The notes under the pieces: model-generated
Database searches by the model: none
The model's input: only the letters and a program-made list of their open reading frames with translations
What the model was told of the DNA's origin: nothing
Shown: positions 45,165 to 56,239 of the stretch, in pieces
How positions within the stretch are numbered: position 1 is the first letter of the stretch
Layout of the letters: every line of letters starts with the position of its first letter
Assembly (NCBI RefSeq): GCF_016086655.4
Contig: NC_052140.2
Coordinates: forward strand, 4,092,001-4,156,000
DNA: 64,000 nt
Direction: 5' to 3'
Origin: Lepeophtheirus salmonis
Lineage: Eukaryota > Arthropoda > Copepoda > Siphonostomatoida > Caligidae
Made by a program: the position numbers and the translations under genes

Positions 45165-45265
45165 ATGAACGAAAAATAACGTGATTACGCTGACCATTTG
45201 AAGAATGTAATGGAGAAGAGCAGAAAGTTGTGATGACTTTTTACTAAACTAGCTGCGAGCAGTAG
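45165..45265 (-). repeat. Dispersed repeat Rep-B, copy 9 (reverse, partial)
   Basis: AAAAATAACGTGATTACGCT, GACCATTTGAAGAATGTAAT, GGAGAAGAGCAGAAAGTTGT, GATGACTTTTTACTAAACTA, GCTGCGAGCAG. Matches the right part of Rep-B in reverse. A Rep-K-like word (CGCTAGCCCGTTTGGGAGGG) follows. Confidence 0.6.
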
Positions 45266-46194
45266 TGTCGCTAGCCCGTTTGGGAGGGGGGCGTGTGTTG
45301 GATGTACCATAAAAGTTTCTGAATTCCCCCACACCAAATATATATATTTATCAAATCTTATATATATTTATTAGTATGTTTTTTTGTTATTACTTTTGGA
45401 ATCCAAAATGGTGGAACAGATCTTTAAAATGTCTCAAAAAAGAAAGAACCTTTCGCTTGTGGAGTTCAAATCAAATTGAAACAAGATTAGTGTATACCAA
45501 AACTTTCAAATATCATTCCTTATTATTTTGTGGTTAGTGTGGCCATTTCATTATGAACAAGTCGCCTTCTCACATTTACATGGTAGGATGTCGCTTTTTA
45601 TTTTACTAGTACAGAAGACGTAACTCTATCATATTCCTTCTCATGACGTATGGAGCTTGTTCTTCCCTTCGCAAAATATATCTTTGTTGATTCAGTCAGA
45701 AGGGTGAACTCATCGAGGCTGCATAGATAGTTATATATAATATTTAACTATAACCAACGCCCCTAGCGAATTTTTTTTTTTGCTTATGAGGATACCTTGT
45801 ACAAATATTGATGACGTGGTTTTCGTATGGCTACATGGTTTATTGCTTTGAGTAGGATTTCACTAACTTCACTGATCTGAAAACAATTTATGAATTTTGT
45901 TGTCAGCTGTCGATTCCCTTGTCTCACTTGATATATCGTGGCTATTTAATCATTTTTATTTTTGATTAGTCAGCGGAGAAAAAAAGTATAATACAGTTAT
46001 GCTCCGTTTCCAAAAGGACAGGAATACAAGTTTTGTTGATCTCTCGTCCCATATATTGGCCATCTTATGAGCTCTATAGAAGTTTTACCTATCATATACA
46101 AACACAAATGTATAGGTAAACTTTCAATAAGATATTCTTAATCAATATTATAAATTATAAAACTGTTTTATATAAAATACCATATAGAATTTTA

Positions 46195-46425
46195 AAATGA
46201 TGAAATATAAATAATATATGTAGTGTTTGTTTTTTAATTGTGGATAAATAATATGGTAAAAATAATATAGGAGTATCTAAAAAAATAAATTGTAGTTGGT
46301 ATGATTGACTTAATTGGCTAACTTCCAGAAGACTTCAGGCATTTTTTTTTCTTTTGGTCTCTTTTTAGAGGAAAGGTTGAGTGATATTATTAAGTTAACG
46401 ACGTGTTAGTCTAAATTTTAGTATT
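46195..46425 (+). repeat. Dispersed repeat Rep-J, copy 2
   Basis: TAGTGTTTGTTTTTTAATTG, TGGATAAATAATATGG, AGTTGGTATGATTGAC, GGCTAACTTCCAGAAGAC, TTTTCTTTTGGTCTCTTT, TTAACGACGTG. Homology with 61165-61360 covers about 200 bp. Confidence 0.6.
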
Positions 46426-46970
46426 TTTTCTTCTAAAAATATATAAAGAGATAATTGAATTTCATAGTATATATTTTTATAAATGGGATCCAGTTATTTA
46501 AAGATTTGTTTCCCTGGAGTTTATTCTATTTTATGTATAAAATAGTGATTACTCTAATATATGTCCCCTTTACTTAATAAAATAAATAAAACAGAAATAC
46601 ACTTATTTTGTACGAGTTTTTAAGATATTATATCATTCAATTTTCGTTTTGACAAGTTCTTAAATAGATTGAATTTAATCAATTTAGAAAAGCTTTTTAT
46701 CTATTTGGAAATATACCAATATTTTTGCTTTCATGATTATTTCTACATATGACTTGGTACAAAATATCTGTAGGTACATTAGACTAAAAAATTAAAATAT
46801 GGATATTCTTAAAATAAAGTACTCCTAAGTATTTTATTGAATTAACTGTTTTCTTGCAAAAATTGATAAAAATGTAAAATAAAGTAGCATGTTGTTACTT
46901 TTATTCAATCTCCCACCCTTTAGTTCTCTTAAAAAAACAGATAAATTAGTTCAAAATCAGTTAACAATTA

Positions 46971-47048
46971 GCAAGGTCTTCCAAGATCGGGCCGAGGCGT
47001 GATCCCAGCATACTACTTTATGCTGCCTTGTCGGTATTTACTTTTTTG
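46971..47048 (+). other. GC-rich structured patch followed by T6
   Basis: CAAGG (46972-46976) can pair with CCTTG (47026-47030), enclosing a perfect AGCATA/TATGCT hairpin (47007-47012 with 47019-47024). A run of six T follows at 47042-47047. GCCGAGGCGTGAT in the middle resembles, loosely, a short part of U4 snRNA, but the rest of U4 is not there and no A or B box is seen. A structured small RNA remnant is possible, not shown. Confidence 0.25.
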
Positions 47049-47399
47049 GGTCCTGCACTGGTTAACACTCTAAGAAGAAGGAGATAAGAGACAGAGAGAG
47101 AAAGAAATGAAATTAAACAGGATTTCCAGGAGATTTCGCTCTCTTTTTTGGAAATTATCTTTATTTCCTTTAAATCTGTACAAGGATCAATGCTTATTCA
47201 GCATAATTGGAGGGTCTACCGATCCCCTTTCCCGTAACATAAAAGTAAAAACTATTGACAAAAAAAGTATTTGTGGGAAGCGCCATTCAAAAACATAGTT
47301 TTTATTTTCATTTCCAATATGGTGATATATGTAAGTATACAGTATTTATGATGATTATAGTTTTTCGTAGTTTAATAAAATTTCGTCCTTAATTTTGTT

Positions 47400-47640
47400 C
47401 CATTTTACATATTTTTAAACCTTTCCTCTTTCATCACATATTTGTACTAAATTATAGCCATAATTATTGAATATCTTAATTCATCCCACAAAATATGAAT
47501 ATAAAGTCTATAATTCACTCAAATTTGTCTATAAAATAATGGCAGTATGTATGTATAAAGGAAAAAAAGGAGGATTTCTTCTTTTTCTGTATTTTTGTAC
47601 AATATTGATTTTATGTTGACGCACCAAAAATATAAAATAT
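47400..47640 (+). repeat. Dispersed repeat Rep-A, copy 5
   Basis: CATCCCACAAAATATGAATA, AGTCTATAATTCACTCAAAT, TTGTCTATAAAATAATGGC, GGATTTCTTCTTTTTCTGTA, TTTTGTACAATATTGATTTT, ATGTTGACGCACC and then AT-rich repeats. Terminal motif intact. The 63-codon frame at 47107-47298 upstream is unsupported. Confidence 0.75.
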
Positions 47641-48014
47641 ATATTTGAAAGGATAAGACGTACAGCGGAACTTTACTAACACAAAAATGTACATTGTATG
47701 ATGTTGTCAGCTGTTATGTATGTATAATTAATATGATTTACAGAAGGAGGGCTCAATTCAACAAACGATGTTTATTGATTTTCTTTGTTTGAGAATAGAA
47801 GGGATTGGTTGGTGTAACTCCCTTCATAGTATATATTTTGTTTCGCTCACTCAAAAAAACATTTCATCTTAGTCTTTCTACAATCTCTTTAATCCTTGAG
47901 GTTATGTATAACGTTATTTGAAGAAATCCATTTTTGAAATTCCTTTTCAATTTAACATAAATATTTATAAGAAAATGGTGTATTTTTTAATAAAAATAAT
48001 TTACAAAATTCAGA

Positions 48015-48115
48015 AAATATAGAACTATTATTTATCCATTGTTGAGAAGTGTTCGCAGCTTCATAAGAGATCATTTTAATTCAATCAATCAACGTTTAAA
48101 TCAATAGTTACGGAA
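48015..48115 (+). repeat. Dispersed repeat Rep-M, copy 3
   Basis: ACTATTATTTATCCATTGTT, GAGAAGTGTTCGCAGCTTCA, AATTCAATCAATCAACGTTT. Followed at about 48308 by TTAGAGATGTACCGATACCA, a word typical of hAT-type MITE termini, with no partner found. Confidence 0.4.
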
Positions 48116-48897
48116 AAAGAAGGAAAAAGTGTAATATTTTTTAGTTAGGCGATCAGGTAACACCCTAGTTCTATCCATACGCGATGCCAGCTAGCGATCC
48201 GCAGTTGTTTATATTTATGAATATGTTAGAAGCTTCGGAAAACTAAAGTTTATTAGTTCCGGGGGAAGTATGGTTACAAGGCTGAAACTTAAAAGAATGT
48301 GTATATTAGAGATGTACCGATACCAAAGCTGATTCATATGTTGATTCCATCCTTATGAACGATTCTGTTTATTTATAAATACTATGTATAATAGAGTTCC
48401 ATAGACAAATAACAAAATGATTAACTTTTTGTAATGTTTAAATTTTATTAATTAGGATGTGAAAAGAAAATACATTAATTTATCATTTATAATTATGACT
48501 AGTATTAGTTGTCAATTATTTAAAATTAAAATTATTAAAATAATTAGTTCCTTTCCGCACTCAGGAATCTATTTTTCATGGTTTGATCATAAATATTGAC
48601 CGACTAGACTTTCAATTTCAATGGATGGACCTGATTTTGTTATGCAGGCCTATTATTACTGCACTTATTATATGTTGAAATAAAAATTAAAGAAAACTTA
48701 ATTCTTTGTGTAGGAGGAGGTAGGTAGGAGCCCATAGTCTTAAATCTAGGTTAGTATATCCCCACTTTCTTTGATTGGTTGATCATTTGAAATAATATAA
48801 TTGTATATACATATATTTGGTATTAATGTATATATATAAGTAAGGACAGATATCGGTAGAATATATTTATATTTTTTATTTTGATAATAGTTAATAG

Positions 48898-48980
48898 CAA
48901 GAGGGTTGCTAGCTTTCGTCCTTTTGGAGGGGGTTAGCACCAAAAATTATCAGCTGACTATTAGCGTAAGCCCTCCCCCC
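48898..48980 (+). repeat. Dispersed repeat Rep-K, copy 2
   Basis: AGAGGGTTGCTAGCTTTCGT, CCTTTTGGAGGGGGTTAGCA, CCAAAAATTATCAGC. See 15185-15250. Confidence 0.5.
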
Positions 48981-49387
48981 CCACCTCCCTAAGAAAAGGG
49001 ACCTACCAATTCCACTGGTTAACAGTTACCTAATATGACTTTTTCTTCATCTACATTGACTACTTTTCTTCTTTGAAAGATCAATTTGGACAATAACAGC
49101 AAAATACATTGTGTATTTTTGTGTTTGTGAGATAACGACGTAATTATTCTTTTCCAGGAGTCATTTATTTATAACGAAGAGTTCAAAATGAACGACATAT
49201 AACTACTATTTATGATAGTGGATACATACAACACCCTCCCCTCGACTATATGACTAAACAAATCGTCTCTTTGTATCTCTCCATATGTCTCTCTGTGCGT
49301 TCTTTCACTCCGACCATCTGTTTTATTTTTAAATGAATTCTTATTTATTCAGTATTTTATATTTACTACATTATAAATTCATGTGGC

Positions 49388-49460
49388 CCGCAAACATTAA
49401 AACAAACTAAGATGACTTTTTTTTAAATTGAGTGTGGATTACATTTGTATCCTTTGACAA
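49388..49460 (+). mobile_element. Rep-C end 5
   Basis: CCGCAAACATTAAAACAAAC, TAAGATGACTTTTTTTT, AAATTGAGTGTGGATTACAT, TTGTA. Outer end faces left. Overlapped by the tail of a 78-codon minus frame (49423-49659) that I regard as chance. Confidence 0.6.
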
Positions 49461-49664
49461 ATTTATATTCATGCATACAATTTAAACAATCCAATTGATA
49501 TGGGGAAAATAAACAGAAAATCCACAGCACATTATAAAACATATTGCAAATTTGTATTATAGTTAAATGTGAATGGCAAAAAATTGCGTACATACTTGGT
49601 CCCTTGGATAACGCTGTGATAGACAAATCATGTGTTACACATGAAATCATTGATAGCATATGTT

Positions 49665-49735
49665 GCTCCTCAACCCCCGATTTTTTTTTTCAAAAGTGAG
49701 TGTGGATTACATTTGTTGCATTTGACGATTTATTC
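49665..49735 (+). mobile_element. Rep-C end 6, same orientation as end 5
   Basis: CTCCTCAACCCCCGATTTTT, AAAAGTGAGTGTGGATTACA, TTTGTTGCATTTGACG. Lies 277 bp from end 5 in the same orientation, so one copy inserted into another or a tandem duplication occurred. Confidence 0.55.
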
Positions 49736-49779
49736 TTATTGACATTTTTGGATTAGTCCACAAAATGCGCTAAAAGTAA

Positions 49780-50050
49780 CACAAATTGGCCATCACAAAA
49801 AATTAATGATACATTGATAGATTTTATTTGAAAATATCCATATCAGGGCTGATATAATTCTCTCAAATCATTTAAAAGCTCTAAAGTAGAGTTGAAGTTA
49901 TTGATTATCGTAACTCAAAAACAAATTAGAATACTTAGCTTAAAATTGACTCCAATATTATAAATTTTCGGATTTTTGCGTGTATAAAAAATAAAAAAAT
50001 AATTAGGATTTTCTCTTTTCTTGATCTATTTAGTCCTGACACACCACATA
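49780..50050 (+). repeat. Dispersed repeat Rep-A, copy 6
   Basis: ATTTTATTTGAAAATATCCA, TATCAGGGCTGATATAATTC, TAAAGTAGAGTTGAAGTTAT, ACAAATTAGAATACTTAGCT, TAAAATTGACTCCAATATTA, TTAGGATTTTCTCTTTTCTT, CCTGACACACCACATATTT. Middle well kept. Confidence 0.7.
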
Positions 50051-50339
50051 TTTATTTATATGTCAAAAGCAAGAAGGGCTATGATTAACTGTAAGCTGTT
50101 TAAGAGGAAAATTTAAAACAAGTATGTTATATCTATTTTCAAAAATTTATAAAATTATGAATTAATGTTACACATTTTCATAACATAGTTTATATTCTTT
50201 TTTTATAGGTAAGATAAATTCGAAAGATTTGGATTCGTGAAGTTTTTGGTTGACAAATAATCAGTAATACCTTTTTCAAAATTATTTTTATGTTGAACTT
50301 GGAAGACGTAATTATTCTTAATGTATCTCAGAACCTTCC

Positions 50340-50490
50340 TTTTACCAAAAGGTAACCAAAAAAAGGCCCAAAATCAGTTCAATATTAATCATTTTTTCCC
50401 CAACTATGGAATTATTTTTGTGAATTGTTCAGAAATTAAAAGGAGCTAATTCGAATTCAACCAATCAACTTTCAGAGCACAAATAAATAA
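50340..50490 (+). repeat. Dispersed repeat Rep-M, copy 4
   Basis: AAAAAAAGGCCCAAAATCAG, TTCAATATTAATCATTTTTT, CCCCAACTATGGAATTATTT, GAATTGTTCAGAAATTAAAA, GGAGCTAATTCGAATTCAAC, CAATCAACTTTCAGAGC. The most complete Rep-M copy. Confidence 0.5.
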
Positions 50491-50499
50491 AAACAAAAT

Positions 50500-52310
50500 A
50501 GAAAAATCCACAGTGGACTAAACAATACTATGTAAGCTTTTATGTTAGTGGGCTAACGGTTTGCTTACACACCAATAATACCTTTGTATTTTTGTCGAAG
50601 CTGTCGAATTCGATATTCTTTACTAGTGTTATTGAGATTCAATTAAATACAAATCGGGACACCTATAAATTGTAGTCTACAGAATGGAAATCTTGTGGAC
50701 TCAAAGTTGATATTTTTAAACCGTAATACAAACAACTTTGCAATAAATCTTGACTAAACTCCATCAAATGACTTGATGAAAAAAACTAAACTATATACCT
50801 GCATTGAATACACCTTGATGCCAACGATAAACAGTGATATTTGAATATAATCAAAGTAATATGTTCTAAAGATCCTACAAAATGGCTAAATTAGTACAAT
50901 ATTTTTAATTTTGATCGATTAGGGACGAAAAAAGTAGAATAATTAGAGAAAAATATCTCATTATTTCCATTGTATGAGTTATTTAATTTTTATCTACATT
51001 GCGGAAATAAAATTGTATAACGATATAAAAATATATTTTTAATACATTTTAGGGTCAGATATAAAGTAAAACTTATCAATAGGGGGATAAATGTTTGATG
51101 AAAAGTTCAATTCCTTTTATTTGTTGCTCCCATTTTGAGGTCCACTAGTTCAATACTTTTTATTGTATTAAACTGAGTTGTTTAGGCACCAAAATGGCCG
51201 ACATGACCCATGCTTACGTCACGTAAAAAAGGCTCTTTTTTTTACAATCTGCAAGAAAAAAACGAATATATTAAAACTATTTGAAAAATAGTGATGGACA
51301 TTTTTAATAATGAAGTTATTTGATAAAATAATGTAAATTTATGTGATGTTCACGAACAGCTACACTGAGAAAAGTATGTGGCGTGAAGAAATAGTATTTT
51401 TTTTTTTTTTGGAAATGACGGTTTCATTCCCTAATTGAAAGTAAAAGAAAGGCCTCAAGATGACGTGTGAGTGAAACTATGCAATTGTAGCATCAGCAGC
51501 AATATCCAAGACTTAGTTTTACATTTAGTGGATAAATTCATTATACTTATTACTCGTTCATATTCAACTCCAAATATATTTTACACTTTTTGATAGCTCC
51601 TTTTTAGCTTTCACAAAACAGATTATTCTGGAAGAATAGTGACTTACTTTCCTCATATTTTTGCCAGTCCAGCACATGGGTCCTTCAATATTTAATTTAA
51701 TGACATCTCTCACCCCGCCCCCCCTTATTTTTGTTTTTCCAAAAAGTTATTTGGAAGATGGAAGATCTTGCAAATATAAAACACTGCAGACAAAACTTGT
51801 ATGAACCATATACGGCAAAATAAACATAAGTTCAAAGCAGTGGATTAAAATGAGAGAAGCACTCCAAAAAAGCAAAGCTGTTTTTTTTTGTTTTTTTTTG
51901 TTTGTCCAAACCTTAACAAAGGAGCAGAACACCAATGTAGGGATCTGTTAAATCACTGATTCATATTATACAAATGTATAAATAAATAATTTGATATTAC
52001 TCTTTCAAAAGACTTAGAAAGCTTTTTAATGTATTACCTGCAATAATAATAATACAATTTTCTTTTTCTTTTTTAAATGTATTTTGATTAAGAAAGAAAG
52101 GGTACAAAAATATGCAATTATATCCATTAACAAAATAAAAATAAAATAATGGTAAAAAAACAATACAAACTTGTAAAATTAAATTTATTTTGAAACAATT
52201 GTATATACATAACAGGGTCAATTATATGATAGAATAATTTTCGATTTCATGGCGGAGATCCTCTTTGGCTATGTTAAGTACAATTGGCGGCACCTCCCAA
52301 AGATTAATAA
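50500..52310. other. Stretch without recognised genes
   Basis: Chance frames at 51747-51935 and 51997-52221 (minus) are low-complexity. Long T and A tracts (51880-51900). Nothing identified. Confidence 0.3.
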
Positions 52311-52319
52311 AAATAGTTT

Positions 52320-52430
52320 ATTGAAAGAAATGGACGATAATTCGTTGAAGAATACAAATGTAATCCACACTCAACTTTGAAAAAATAAAACAAAGAAGCT
52401 TCATTTTTCGTAGACAGGTCATATATCTAA
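52320..52430 (-). mobile_element. Rep-C end 7
   Basis: AATTCGTTGAAGAATACAAA, TGTAATCCACACTCAACTTT, GAAAAAATAAAACAAAGAAG, then GTAGACAGGTCATATATCTA. Good match over the inner 60 bp; the terminal GTTGAC is altered to GTAGAC. Confidence 0.55.
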
Positions 52431-53164
52431 TATATCCCTTATTTGACTTCAAAAAACAACAACAATTTTAAGAAAAAATAAACGACCTTTAGTACTGGTC
52501 CTTAGACTGGAATAGGTGAAATAAATTAGGAACAACACACCTCTACTAACTTTAAATTATAGTATACAATATTTGACAATGCCTTTACCTACTTTACTAA
52601 AGATATAATCAATATTGGTATACCATCAAGTTAAAAAATAAGAAAATAGATGGAAATGTCAAGGGTTGATGTTGTGGTTTTTGTTTCAGTGACTAGTTGC
52701 ACATTTGGGAAATATCACTAAAGAAAAACAAAAATGAGGCCGTAAAAAGTTCCCAGTTTTTTAGAAAATAATAATATATAGATCTAATTTTTTTACTCGT
52801 CTCACAGTTTTTTACTTTTCTATGTAGGGGAACATAAATTTATATATAACTTACCTTTTCTCTTTTAATGTGACTTGACAAAAAGAGAACGAAAGAGAGA
52901 GGGAATAATAAAGGTTGATTATTTCTCATGGGAGACTCATACAAAAACTTACTTTATCTTAAAGTATAATCTTGTCCCAAATCAAAAAGTAATATTTATT
53001 AAGATTTAAATAAATTGAGATGAAGAAAAACCTAACAAATATCATAATAATAATGAAAAATATACAATTATTGGTCCAAGGACTTAGAAGGCTTTAAAGT
53101 TTGTACAGATGTATCTGCAACACTTTGCATATATATAGGTTGTGTGCAAGTTACGATGTCTGTA

Positions 53165-53207
53165 GAAATTGCAACTTCTTTTAGCAAGCTGTATAAGTTG
53201 CAATTTC
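53165..53207. repeat. Perfect 13-bp inverted repeat
   Basis: GAAATTGCAACTT (53165-53177) and AAGTTGCAATTTC (53195-53207), 17-base loop. Related words (GTTGCAACTATTC, CAAGTTACAATGTG) recur at 53740-53800 and 54240-54270, so the neighbourhood may be one inverted element. The 63-codon minus frame at 53068-53259 spans it. Confidence 0.7.
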
Positions 53208-53259
53208 TTCGTCCTAAAATATAATATTTAACTTCAACGTTGGGTATTCTAATTACCAA

Positions 53260-55260
53260 CTATTAATTTAAGGGTAGAGAGCCAAATTATTGTAACTCAA
53301 AAACTAAAACTATTAGTGTTTTAGACATATTATCCATAAGTCTAATATTTAATGTTAACAGTTAAAAACAAACAAATTCAAACTCTTGAAATGAACTTTT
53401 CAGATTTACTTTACTATAATAATTAAAAAACACCAATATTGATAATGAAACAATGGAATTTCTTAACTTAATTTTGTAAAACTAATCTTCAAGTTACAAC
53501 AATTTGGCTGTCGCCCCACAAATTGATACTATCGTTATATTTTGATCTCTTAAAATTGCATGGTTATTATGTGAGAAAGAGTAATATAAGTATTGGCATT
53601 TTAACTTAATAATATGCTGCAGAATATATATATTTCAATTGTATTAAAGTAGTCCAAAACTATACAATTAATATATTAATAATCCATAGAATATTTAATT
53701 ATTGTACAATCCTCATCCCAAAACTTAGAAATGTTCATCTCATTTTGTAGTTGCAACTATTCAATTTGCTTGTACAAGTTACAATGTGTAAAAAATCCAA
53801 ACTTGTATTATACATATATATAAATATATTTAAAGGCTCTTACAACGAAAATTAAGAAGAAATAAATTAGTTTTTTTCATCTAAAACTATCCTCAATTAT
53901 TTATTTGGTCTTTAGTGAGAATTCGATATTTGTAGAAACAAAAAATCTAAAAAAATAAAAAAAAGTTTTTGCTTTTTTCAGCTGTTACATATATATGTAT
54001 GTATATATACATTTTGAGGGAGGATGTTTCCTACATACACACAGCAAATATACAATATATTTACAACCATAAAAATATATGGACGTATTAGTTAGTATTC
54101 ACAAAATAAATGTGTTTTTTTTTTGTTTTTTTTTCATATTAGACAATATTTTTCCTTTTGGAGCTCACTTCTTGTAGTCAGGGTTCTCTTTGTCGTTGTA
54201 TCCATTATTTTAACATATATAAATGTATATTTTGTGAACAACTTGAGATTTTTTACAAGTTACAACCATAATATGGGAGTAATTATTGCAAATGAAGGAT
54301 CTACATTACTTGGAAGAAGATAATGCAATAATTGAATATTCCATAGATGATCAATATACTTATTATGGTGTAATTTTTGACTATTTTACTACAAATTACT
54401 CAAATAAAAGAATTCTGTGGCACATTATCAAGTTGAAATGCCCACAGTTATATTACCCATACACAGATAATCACCATGTAATTCCAATCAATCAAAGTGA
54501 AATGATAAAAACAGTTGGTAATTAGAAATACCAATGAGATTATTAAATAGTGCATTTTAAGACGAATAAATTACAACTAGTACAAATTACTTATACAGGC
54601 TCTAACTCGCAGACAAAATATAAATTATTTCGGAAAAAATTTCGACTTAACTAATCAAGTCGAATATTTTCTAGAAAAAATTTGAACTCTTTCCCTTTAA
54701 ATGTTGTCTGAAAATCTCTAAAGAACTACATATTAAGATTAAAACTATTAACTTCGAGTTTGGATTCATATTATCTCCATTGTTTTTCCTTTTACAAAGC
54801 TGTTATCATTATTCTTGAAGAAAAACATATCTACAGGGCTTTGACACTTGTCCAATCGTCCGGCACAAACAAATTATTATGTAGGAGAAGTTAAAACAGG
54901 TTATAGGCTGTCCAAACGGACAGGGGGTCATAATTCATAGCAATTAAGATTCTTTTGACATATAATATCGTATAATAATTGAATTCTTCTGTATCTTACC
55001 AAATTTATATCGACAGCCACTATTAACACAGAATTTGAGAAATATAAATCTTAAATAATATTTGCCATAACTCTTACAGATATTAAAACCAATGTACAAA
55101 GTCAAATGCTTTATTTCAAACTTATAGTATGAAAGTACGATAAAATATAATACGCTAGCTGTGTAAAATCAATATTTTATAGATTATAAGGCCCTCTAAA
55201 GCAATATTTACATCAAACTGTAGGACAGGTTACAAAAGTTATCACCTGTCCTAGATGAGT
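53260..55260. other. Stretch without recognised genes
   Basis: The 79-codon plus frame at 54286-54525 (KDLHYLEEDNAIIEYSIDD) has a fair composition but no recognised domain, no clear splice signals and overlaps another frame. I leave it as unsupported. Confidence 0.25.
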
Positions 55261-55264
55261 TTAT

Positions 55265-55580
55265 GTCTTTGAAGGCGCCGCAAATTACACTTATGGGGGG
55301 AAAAAATCATCGGCATAACTAAAAAATGAGAAATTGATAGATTTTATGTTTCTGAAAGGTGTCATATCGGGGTCAATATAAGTCCCCTAAATCCAAAAAA
55401 GATCTTAACATTAGTTAACACTCTTACCTTTCTTAACTCATCCTATATATTTAAATAATAAGCCTATAATTGAATCAAATATGTCTATGAAATATGGAGC
55501 AGTAAGTGTGTATGAAGTAAAATATTAAAAAAAAAAGTATTTTTTCTTTTTCTTCACGATTGTTGTTATGTTGACGCATG
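55265..55580 (+). repeat. Dispersed repeat Rep-A, copy 7
   Basis: TTTGAAGGCGCCGCAAATTA, GAAATTGATAGATTTTATGT, CATATCGGGGTCAATATAAG, CCTATAATTGAATCAAATAT, GTCTATGAAATATGGAGC, TTTTTTCTTTTTCTTCACG, TGTTATGTTGACGCATG. Both ends recognisable. Confidence 0.75.
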
Positions 55581-55689
55581 ATAATTGTTGGATTTCTATA
55601 AAATTGAATTGTGCTACAATTTGTGTTCTATGGTTGTCTTTTTTCCTCTTTTTCTTTCTTTTTTTTTTAAATTTATTGTACAGGTTTTC

Positions 55690-56230
55690 ATTTTATATGC
55701 ACAAATGACATAAAAAATAATCGAAGGAAGAAGGATTATATAATTTTTTTTATATATAAACATTTAACGTAGTTTATATTTATTTATGACCGATAAAAAC
55801 CTACTTAATCATCATACACATATTAATTACAATGCGAGTACAACTAAATAAAATCTGTCAATATACAGAATTCTGAAGACCCGTACAAGTACAAGAACCG
55901 AAATAAGAGCAAGTAAGAATAAAATATAATAATTAATTCAGTATTAAAAGTAGGTCAACAGTCTCCATAGTAGGACTATTTATTTTTAAAAGCTTTGTAA
56001 GACCCTACAATCCGCTCTAAGATTCTAATTTTTTTGCTAGCTTTGAGGAGTAATAAATAGCTAATAGCATCTGCACCATATTTCCAAACAGATCCAGAAG
56101 TGTCTTTAAACATCAAAGAGAAAGCAGCATATCTTGCAATAGCTGAGATGATAACATCTCTTACCTCCTTGCGAGCCAAGATTTCACATCCTTCCCTGCA
56201 TATTTGTTACTCTTTGTTCTTGATACTGTG
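55690..56230 (-). repeat. Duplicated segment Rep-E, copy 2
   Basis: TTATATGCACAAATGACATA, AAAAATAATCGAAGGAAGAA, CAACTAAATAAAATCTGTCA, ACCGAAATAAGAGCAA, CCCTACAATCCGCTC, ACCATATTTCC align in order with 39050-39580. Divergence is moderate and includes several indels. Confidence 0.75.
55976..56179 (-). CDS. Short intact reading frame in Rep-E copy 2
   Basis: 67 codons counted from a TTG at 56179, ending in TAA at 55978-55976. Reads KEVRDVIISAIARYAAFSLM, KDTSGS, WKYGADAISYLLLLKAS, then basic, ending AFKNK. There is no ATG in frame near the start; the frame stays open upstream for about 15 more codons (CREGCEILAR), so this is more likely an exon or a 3' part of a gene than a full protein. The paralogue at 39.4 kb has an ATG-started version with one stop. 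A hydrophobic segment (AAFSLM and ISYLLLL regions) may be membrane-related. Family not recognised. Confidence 0.4.
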   Translation of the reverse strand: MARKEVRDVIISAIARYAAFSLMFKDTSGSVWKYGADAISYLLLLKASKKIRILERIVGSYKAFKNK

Positions 56231-56239
56231 AAAAATCTA

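Noticed and set aside
46971..47048. U4 snRNA gene
   Set aside because: Only a short central word resembles U4; the conserved 5' end, 5' stem-loop and Sm site are absent.
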